Below are positions 6,858 to 12,224 of a stretch of 12,224 nt of DNA, piece by piece. The stretch is taken from assembly GCA_964534845.1 (NCBI GenBank), contig CAZHPV010000070.1, positions 1 to 12,224 of the forward strand, given 5' to 3'. The translations under genes were made by a program, and so were the position numbers. Origin of the DNA: CALCKU01 sp964534845 (GTDB taxonomy: Bacteria; Pseudomonadota; Alphaproteobacteria; Caulobacterales; Maricaulaceae). The notes beneath the pieces are model-generated. The model was not told the DNA's origin. It saw only the letters and a program-made list of their open reading frames with translations, and ran no database searches. Every line of letters begins with the position of its first letter. Position 1 is the stretch's first letter.

Positions 6858-8014
6858 TGGTCACGGCGCATCAACAGGCTTGTATTGTTGGTATTGGCCA
6901 GACCGAGTTCTCAAAGGCGTCCGGTCGGTCTGAGCAACAATTGGCAGCAGAAGCTATTTTGGCGGCCTGTCAGGATGCCGGTGTTAACCCGCACGAAATT
7001 GATGGAATGACCACTTTTAACATTGATAATTCTGACGAAGTTGATGTTATGCGTTCGCTGGGATGTAAGGAGATAAATTACACTACGCGATTACCGCAAG
7101 GCGGGGCAGGCTCTGTTGCTACCATAGTTCATGCGAAAAATGCAGTTGAATCAGGGCTTTGTAATGTATTTTTAATCTGGCGCGCTATGAATGAGCGCAG
7201 CCAATATCGTTTTGGTCAGCCGCATTTTAATTTATCGCCCGATGGGCATAGCTCAACTTTTATGGAATGGTGTTTTCCTTTTGGCGCGCAAACACCGGCG
7301 TCATGGGAAGCCTTGTCTTGCGGGCATTACCTAAACAAATATAATGTTACTTCTGAAGACCTGGGGCGTATTTCGGTTACCTTTCGAAAGGCCGCCGCAA
7401 CAAATCCAGCAGCATGGTTTTATGAAAAGCCGATAACGCTTGAAGATCATCAAACGAGCCGGTGGATAGTCGAACCCTGGCTGCGCTTATTAGATTGCTG
7501 CCAGGAAAGTGACGGCGGCGTCGCGATTATTATAACCCGCGCAGATATGGCCAAAGACCTTAAAGAGAAACCCGTTAAGATACTCGGGGCTGAGTATTCC
7601 ATGTTGTTTAATCATGAAATTATTTCTGATTTTTATGCGGGGGACCTCATTAGAAATGAAAATAGTGAAATTGTTGCTGATCGTCTGGAAGCCGCGGCTG
7701 GTGTTGCGCCTAAAGATACGCATGTGGCTATGATTTATGATAATTTTACCCCGCAAGTTTTGCGTCAGTTAGAGGGCTTTAAATATTGCGGAGTTGGGGA
7801 AGCAAACGACTATGTTAAGGACGGCAATCTGGAACTTGACGGTAAGTCCCCCTTATCGCCTAATGGCGGATTGATGGGCGAGGGGTATATTCACGGTTTA
7901 AACAATATAACCGAAGGTGTGCGCCAGATCCGGGGTACGGCTGCCAATCAGATAGACAATGCTGAGACCGCCTTTCTCGCCTCAGGCCTTGCCGGTGCAA
8001 TTTTAGGACATTAA
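6857..8014 (+). CDS. Thiolase-like protein without catalytic cysteine (SCP2-thiolase/Ltp2-like, probable retro-aldolase)
   Basis: Thiolase-superfamily protein of 385 residues, normal length for the lipid-transfer-protein group. It begins ACIVGIGQTEFSK, typical of this group. At the position of the nucleophilic Cys of true thiolases it reads LPQGGAGSV (79-87) with no Cys, so claisen-type thiolysis is unlikely. The later block YDNFTP at 294-299 and GLMGEGYIHG at 338-347 match Ltp2-like enzymes, which cleave beta-hydroxyacyl-CoA by retro-aldol reaction in steroid side-chain breakdown. The start overlaps the DUF35 stop by one base, matching the known need of Ltp2 for a DUF35 partner. Expected product is a shorter CoA ester plus a ketone or aldehyde. 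Cytoplasmic, no signal peptide. The family is well supported; retro-aldolase activity and substrate are inferred. Confidence 0.88.
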   Translation: MVTAHQQACIVGIGQTEFSKASGRSEQQLAAEAILAACQDAGVNPHEIDGMTTFNIDNSDEVDVMRSLGCKEINYTTRLPQGGAGSVATIVHAKNAVESGLCNVFLIWRAMNERSQYRFGQPHFNLSPDGHSSTFMEWCFPFGAQTPASWEALSCGHYLNKYNVTSEDLGRISVTFRKAAATNPAAWFYEKPITLEDHQTSRWIVEPWLRLLDCCQESDGGVAIIITRADMAKDLKEKPVKILGAEYSMLFNHEIISDFYAGDLIRNENSEIVADRLEAAAGVAPKDTHVAMIYDNFTPQVLRQLEGFKYCGVGEANDYVKDGNLELDGKSPLSPNGGLMGEGYIHGLNNITEGVRQIRGTAANQIDNAETAFLASGLAGAILGH

Positions 8015-8016
8015 CT

Positions 8017-8325
8017 ATGGCAGATATTTTTAAACCTGGAACAAAGCTATCCAGTGCCGTGTGCAAAACGCAGATTATGGTGCTTCGTGCCCCAGCTGAG
8101 CCGCTTGAGATTTATTGTGGAGGCGTTGCGATGAAAATTGGTGAACCATCAGAGCTTGGTAAACTGTCAAATGATGCTGCGAACGGGACGCTCGTGGGCA
8201 AGCGCTATACGGATACCAATGAGACCATGGAGTTTTTATGCACGCGCGGCGGCGAGGGTAGCATAGCGGTTAAAGGCTATGACATCGATGTGAAGTCGGC
8301 AAAGAAGCTTCCCTCATCGGACTAG
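8017..8325 (+). CDS. Small conserved-looking protein of unknown function (three cysteines)
   Basis: A 102-residue protein I cannot place in a named family. It has a proper ribosome site (AGGA at 8005-8008, eight bases before the ATG) and begins two bases after the thiolase stop, so it belongs to the operon. It has no signal peptide or membrane helix. Visible features are Cys16 (SSAVCKTQIMVLRAP), Cys34 (LEIYCGGVAMKIGE) and Cys75 (METEFL-like strand, MEFLC), a lysine/arginine-glycine segment GTLVGKRY at 58-65, and alternating hydrophobic stretches suggesting a small beta-rich fold. From memory, similar short proteins occur next to acyl-CoA synthetases in actinobacterial and proteobacterial catabolic clusters, but I cannot verify this. 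It could be an accessory subunit of the thiolase complex or of the synthetase that follows. A cysteine metal site is possible but unproven. Confidence 0.8.
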   Translation: MADIFKPGTKLSSAVCKTQIMVLRAPAEPLEIYCGGVAMKIGEPSELGKLSNDAANGTLVGKRYTDTNETMEFLCTRGGEGSIAVKGYDIDVKSAKKLPSSD

Positions 8326-8335
8326 TCCTAACACC

Positions 8336-9787
8336 ATGAATATTCATCTCTTATTGCAAATGGCGTCTGAGGCCATGGGGGAGCGCATTGCGGTGCGTTG
8401 CGGTGATAAGGAGATGTCATATGCCGAGCTTGCAGAGCGTGCACAGACTGTAGCCCGAAGTCTAAAACCAGAAGAAAAGCTTGGCTTTCTGTCCGAAGTT
8501 TCGCCTGACTTTCCCGCGGCACTTTTCGGGGCAGCCTTAGCGGGTATACCCTTTGTTCCACTCAATTATAGATTAGCCGAGACGCCGCTAAATAAGCTAG
8601 CTGCTCGTATTGCGCCTGCGGCTCTGATTGCTGAGCGTGAGATTGAAATTGACGATATTCGTAGGCTTGATTTTCTGGAGAAAATCGAAATTGGTGAATC
8701 GCAATTAGAGCCAGCGGATATTGACGGTGCGGTGGCGGTTGAGCTTTTTACCAGCGGGACAACGGGAGAGCCTAAATCCGCACTTTTGCGCCATAGTCAT
8801 CTTATGTCTTATATTTTCGGGACGGTTGAATTTATGAGCGCCGCAGAGGAAGAGGCCACACTTATTGCTGTACCGCCTTATCACATTGCTGGAATAGCGG
8901 CGGTTTTGAGCAGTGTTTATGCGGGGCGTAGAATGGTGCAATTACCTAATTTTTCACCGCATGACTGGATTGAATTGGCTAAAACTGAAAGAATAAGCCA
9001 TGCCTTTTTAGTGCCGACAATGCTGCAGCGTATCATTGAGCATGCGGGTGGTGAGCTGGACTTACCTGATCTAAAGTTTATCGCTTATGGTGGCGGTAAA
9101 ATGCCTCTAACCGTCATCGATAAAGCGCTGGAACTTTTGCCTGATGTGAGTTTTACAAACGCTTACGGCTTAACTGAAACCAGTGCGACCATATGTATGT
9201 TGGGTCCCGAGGATCACCGGCTTGCTAAATCCTCGGACGATCCCGATATTCAGCGTAGATTGGGTTCAGTAGGGCGCCCCATTCCAACAATAGAATTAGA
9301 GATACGCTCTGAGGATGGTGAAATATGTAGGGCCGATGAAACCGGATTAGTCTGGGTGCGAGGTGATCAGGTAAGCGGGGAATATAAAGGGATAAACTCA
9401 CAGCTTGACGAGTCTGGATGGTTTCCGACTAAAGATCGTGGATTTCTAGACGCTGGAGGGTATTTGTTCGTCAAAGGGCGTGCGGATGACGTGATTGTAC
9501 GAGGTGGAGAGAATATATCACCCGGTGAAATAGAGGATGTATTACGGACACACACAGCGATTACAGATGTCGCCGCTGTCGCTGTGCCCGATAAAGAATG
9601 GGGTGAGGCCGTTGGCCTTGTCGTGGTGTGTAATTCAGAAGTTAGCGATCAAGAAATATGCGATCTTATCCGCCTAAATTTGCGATCCTCGCGCTTGCCG
9701 TCCTATATTCGTCGTGCAGATAGACTGCCTTACAATGAAACCGGAAAGCTTTTGCGACGTGTTTTAAGAGATGGTTTTGCAAACTGA
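8336..9787 (+). CDS. AMP-forming acyl-CoA synthetase (FadD-like)
   Basis: Activates a carboxylic acid to its CoA thioester using ATP, via an acyl-adenylate. It is 483 residues, somewhat shorter than the usual 500-560. ANL-superfamily motifs appear in order: P-loop TSGTTGEPK at 139-147, PPYH at 180-183, NAYGLTE at 275-281, KDRG around Asp367, GRADDVIVRGGENISPGEIE at 381-400 containing the hinge region, and the C-terminal lysine motif NETGK with Lys471. All catalytic elements are present, so it should be active. The short length comes mainly from a compact N-terminal domain. The start lies 10 bases after the small gene's stop with only a weak ribosome site. Its end overlaps the following CaiB-like gene by 17 bases. 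Substrate chain or ring type cannot be read from the sequence; the context suggests a steroid- or terpenoid-like acid. Confidence 0.93.
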   Translation: MNIHLLLQMASEAMGERIAVRCGDKEMSYAELAERAQTVARSLKPEEKLGFLSEVSPDFPAALFGAALAGIPFVPLNYRLAETPLNKLAARIAPAALIAEREIEIDDIRRLDFLEKIEIGESQLEPADIDGAVAVELFTSGTTGEPKSALLRHSHLMSYIFGTVEFMSAAEEEATLIAVPPYHIAGIAAVLSSVYAGRRMVQLPNFSPHDWIELAKTERISHAFLVPTMLQRIIEHAGGELDLPDLKFIAYGGGKMPLTVIDKALELLPDVSFTNAYGLTETSATICMLGPEDHRLAKSSDDPDIQRRLGSVGRPIPTIELEIRSEDGEICRADETGLVWVRGDQVSGEYKGINSQLDESGWFPTKDRGFLDAGGYLFVKGRADDVIVRGGENISPGEIEDVLRTHTAITDVAAVAVPDKEWGEAVGLVVVCNSEVSDQEICDLIRLNLRSSRLPSYIRRADRLPYNETGKLLRRVLRDGFAN

Positions 9788-11039
9788 ACACGCGGCCCGC
9801 TACGCTGCGCAATTACTTTGCGCATTGGGTGTTGACCAATCTATAGAGTCTATGGGCGACCATCCTGCGGTCAGTTGGCATAGGTCGGGACTTTTAAATG
9901 TTAGCGGCGACGTTTTACCATTGCCCCTTAGCGCGCATGCGGACGGTGCTTTGCTCGCGCTTAATGCGCTTGCGCCGAACGCTGAATTGCCAATGTCGGG
10001 TGCGGTACTTATGGGCGAGCGGGCAAGGTTGCGCGAAACCATCTGTGAAGGACGGAAAACTGCGGGCGGTCTCGGAAAATTACTTCCAGCGATTGATGGG
10101 TTTATTGCTCTTAATCTGGTTCGTGAAGAGGATTGGGATTTGATACCCGCTTGGCTGGAGGCGGATGTTCAGGATTGGGCCGCTATAGAAACATATGTTC
10201 AGACGCGCTTGGCAGACGCGTTAGTTGAACGCGGTGCCGAAATGGGATTGGCGGTCAGCCAATCTGAAATTCCTGACCGACCGAAGACTTGGTTTTCCGT
10301 AGACGCTTTTCAACCCACGCCGCCCAAAGCCGGTCCTCTTATCGTTGATTTGTCGGGATTATGGGCTGGCCCATTAGCCAGTAGTCTTTTGGCAAAATGC
10401 GGCGCAAGCGTGATAAAGATAGAAGGGCCGAACCGTCCAGACGGCATGCGCTTGGGTCATGCCGGCTTTTTTGATTTGCTCAATGCTGGTAAAGATTGCG
10501 TAGCGCTTGATTTCAAGAAAACTGACGACTTGGGCCGTCTACGCAATTTACTGAGCAGAGCTGATATTGTTATTGAAGCCTCAAGGCCTCGGGCTCTTAA
10601 ACAATTAGGATTAGATGCGCAGGCCTTTGTGTCGCGAAAACCGGGAATGATATGGGCCCGTTTAACGGCCTATGGTCAAAAGACTAATAGGATTGGTTTT
10701 GGAGATGATATCGGGGTATCGGCGGGCTTATCAGAGGTTATGCGGCTAACATATGGAAAGGCCTGTTTTGTAGGCGACGCGATTGCGGACTCCGTAAACG
10801 GGATACACCTCGCTTTGGCAATTCTCGCATTCTACCGGCAAGGCGGCGGTGTCATTATTGATATATCCATGAGGGATGTGTTGCGATATGCTATGGGCGA
10901 CATAGAGGTGTCAGAGTTGCGAAATACCGCGCATAGCTGGCGTGAAATTCTCACAGGGGCAGATAAGTCTTTTTATCCTATGCGGGAGAGTTTAGGTCAG
11001 GCCAAACCATTGGGTGCTGATACGGACCGTTTATGTTAA
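9771..11039 (+). CDS. Rearranged CaiB-family CoA-transferase (small domain before Rossmann domain)
   Basis: 422-residue family III CoA-transferase relative with unusual domain order. The normal beginning of a CaiB domain occurs in mid-protein: LIVDLSGLWAGP at 190-201, then GASVIKIEGPNRPDG at 211-225. The catalytic aspartate is kept as Asp340 in GDAIADSVNG. The protein then ends quickly with the usual C-terminal motif (KPLGADTD). The small domain that should lie between these is missing there, while residues about 100-167 (KLLPAIDGFIALN, ending GLAVSQSEI) resemble the small domain of the tandem CaiB upstream (RLYKCADGKWIQIA, ending GVPAAISDGEI). Residues 1-95 are poorly recognisable. The order could reflect circular permutation, or a tandem fusion that lost complementary parts. 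The start is inside the end of the synthetase gene and the stop overlaps the amidohydrolase start, so coupling is tight. With Asp and the EGPNRPDG motif intact, activity is plausible. Confidence 0.85.
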   Translation: MVLQTEHAARYAAQLLCALGVDQSIESMGDHPAVSWHRSGLLNVSGDVLPLPLSAHADGALLALNALAPNAELPMSGAVLMGERARLRETICEGRKTAGGLGKLLPAIDGFIALNLVREEDWDLIPAWLEADVQDWAAIETYVQTRLADALVERGAEMGLAVSQSEIPDRPKTWFSVDAFQPTPPKAGPLIVDLSGLWAGPLASSLLAKCGASVIKIEGPNRPDGMRLGHAGFFDLLNAGKDCVALDFKKTDDLGRLRNLLSRADIVIEASRPRALKQLGLDAQAFVSRKPGMIWARLTAYGQKTNRIGFGDDIGVSAGLSEVMRLTYGKACFVGDAIADSVNGIHLALAILAFYRQGGGVIIDISMRDVLRYAMGDIEVSELRNTAHSWREILTGADKSFYPMRESLGQAKPLGADTDRLC

Positions 11040-12224
11040 TTCGCAATGTCGAGATAGAGGGTCAGCTTTCTGATATCCGTCTTCGGGGGGGCGTGATAGA
11101 CGCCATTGGCACGCTAGGTGGTTCCGCTGATCTTGACGGGCAAGGCTGCGCGCTATTGCCGGCTTTGCACGATCACCATATACACTTAAACGCCACGGCA
11201 GCGGCTATGAATTCTGTTGCTTGTGGTCCGCCAGAGGTGAATTCACAGGCGGATTTAATAAAAAAACTCAGAAGTATCAAACATAGTCAAGCTATACGCG
11301 GCGTGGGGTATCACCAAAGCGTCGCCGGCGATATTAATAGGGGGTGGCTGGATAAAAACGCTCCTGACATTCCGGTGCGTATCCAGCATAGAAGTGGGCG
11401 GTTGTGGATATTGAACAGTCTTGCTCTCAAGGCCTATGGCCTCTCAGAACCTGCAGATGGGCGCCTATATGATGCAGATCATGTGCTCCAGAAAAACAAA
11501 ACCCTACCAGATCTCGAACCTCTTATTCAAAAATTACTATCATGGGGAATAGGGGGCGTAACAGAGGTCACCCCCAGCAATGATAGCGAAATGTTTGCGC
11601 ATTATCAAAAAGCGGCACGGCCTTTAAAACTCTCCATCATGGGCAGAGCCAGCTTATCCGGCATTAAACACGCAGATGTCGGTTCGTTGAAACTGCATTA
11701 CCATGACTATAATTTGCCAGCTCTCGCTGATCTTGTCACAGACGTTAAAGCCGCACATGGGGCGGGTAGAACCGTTGCGGCGCATTGTGTTACGCGCGCA
11801 GAACTTATGCTTACGCTCTTGGCCATCGAGGAGGCTGGGCCAGCGCCGGGTGATAGGATTGAACACGCCGCGATTGCTGATGATGAGATGATTGCGTGGA
11901 TGAAACGCTTGGACCTTACTATTGTCACGCAGCCGAATTTTGTCGTTGAAAGAGCGAATGCCTATCTTAAGGACGTCGCAATTTCGGAACATAAAAACTT
12001 ATGGCGCCTGAAATCATTTCAATCCCTAAAATGCGCCGCCGGTAGCGATGCGCCCTTTGGTAACGCTAATCCTTGGAAGGCTATGGCTGCCGCTACGAAG
12101 CGTCCGCAGGGCTTAGATTTCGGAGAGGCTGTAACACCGGAAGCGGCTCTGAAGCTTTATACTAAACCTGCACATAACGCAGGAGCGAAAGCGCGGCGTA
12201 TCGCGGTCGGGGAGAGTGCAGATA
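11033..12224 (+). CDS. Amidohydrolase-superfamily metal-dependent hydrolase, 3' end outside window
   Basis: Metal-dependent hydrolase of the amidohydrolase superfamily (amidohydrolase_3/YtcJ-like composition). The frame is open from the ATG at 11033, which overlaps the CaiB-like stop by 7 bases, to the window end: 397 residues so far with no stop. A short beta domain (about 1-43) precedes the TIM barrel. Likely metal ligands are visible: HHIH with His49 and His51, Lys220 in GSLKLHYHDY (candidate carbamylated lysine), His251 in AAHC, His278 in RIEHAA, and Asp339 in AGSDAPFG. The metal site therefore looks complete. Only the final part of the barrel and C-terminal beta strands are missing. It probably hydrolyses a cyclic amide, ester or lactone, or a related C-C bond, in the cytoplasm. 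The repeated association of this kind of amidohydrolase with the rearranged CaiB protein is recollection, not tested. Substrate unknown. Confidence 0.88.
   Translation, partial: MLIRNVEIEGQLSDIRLRGGVIDAIGTLGGSADLDGQGCALLPALHDHHIHLNATAAAMNSVACGPPEVNSQADLIKKLRSIKHSQAIRGVGYHQSVAGDINRGWLDKNAPDIPVRIQHRSGRLWILNSLALKAYGLSEPADGRLYDADHVLQKNKTLPDLEPLIQKLLSWGIGGVTEVTPSNDSEMFAHYQKAARPLKLSIMGRASLSGIKHADVGSLKLHYHDYNLPALADLVTDVKAAHGAGRTVAAHCVTRAELMLTLLAIEEAGPAPGDRIEHAAIADDEMIAWMKRLDLTIVTQPNFVVERANAYLKDVAISEHKNLWRLKSFQSLKCAAGSDAPFGNANPWKAMAAATKRPQGLDFGEAVTPEAALKLYTKPAHNAGAKARRIAVGESAD

Noticed and set aside
11654..11992. Minus-strand open frames in the amidohydrolase region
   Set aside because: The plus-strand frame is continuous here and carries metal-ligand motifs of the amidohydrolase superfamily, so these are shadows.

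Overview
The window is a densely packed stretch of bacterial chromosome. It holds eleven protein-coding genes, two of them cut by the window edges, and no RNA gene, mobile element or CRISPR array that I can see. Protein families (putidaredoxin-type ferredoxin, CaiB/BaiF CoA-transferases, DUF35 plus thiolase-like pair, alkylsulfatases) and the moderate base composition suggest a heterotrophic proteobacterium, perhaps a marine alphaproteobacterium. That placement is inference and weak.

Layout. (1) Positions 1-2739, plus strand: a formylglycine-type sulfatase (5' truncated by the window) overlaps by 8 bases a membrane-anchored metallo-beta-lactamase-fold alkylsulfatase-like protein. (2) Positions 2746-3949, minus strand: a [2Fe-2S] ferredoxin followed by an alpha/beta hydrolase, converging on the sulfatase pair with only 6 bases between stops. 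(3) Positions 3950-4053: a divergent control region with a good sigma70-like promoter for the rightward operon. (4) Positions 4054-12224, plus strand: a tightly coupled operon of a tandem two-lobe CaiB CoA-transferase, a DUF35 zinc-ribbon/OB protein, a thiolase-like protein without the nucleophilic cysteine, a small unknown protein, an AMP-forming acyl-CoA synthetase, a rearranged CaiB-family protein, and an amidohydrolase that runs off the right edge. Most junctions overlap (TAATG twice, a 17-base overlap, a 7-base overlap).

Working model (inference). The genes look like a catabolic island for a sulfated or esterified lipid-like substrate, for example a steroid, terpenoid or alkyl sulfate. 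The sulfatases would remove sulfate at or outside the cytoplasmic membrane, the hydrolase may cut an ester, and the ferredoxin would feed an oxygenase encoded elsewhere. The acid would be activated by the synthetase or by CoA transfer. A DUF35/thiolase-like pair of the Ltp2/ChsH2 kind would then cleave a C-C bond by a retro-aldol reaction. No acyl-CoA dehydrogenase, hydratase, transporter or regulator lies in the window, so the substrate cannot be fixed.

The most unusual points are the tandem CaiB, whose two lobes have lost complementary motifs, and the second CaiB protein, whose small domain comes before its Rossmann domain. The latter sits in a block with an amidohydrolase and a three-cysteine small protein of unknown function.
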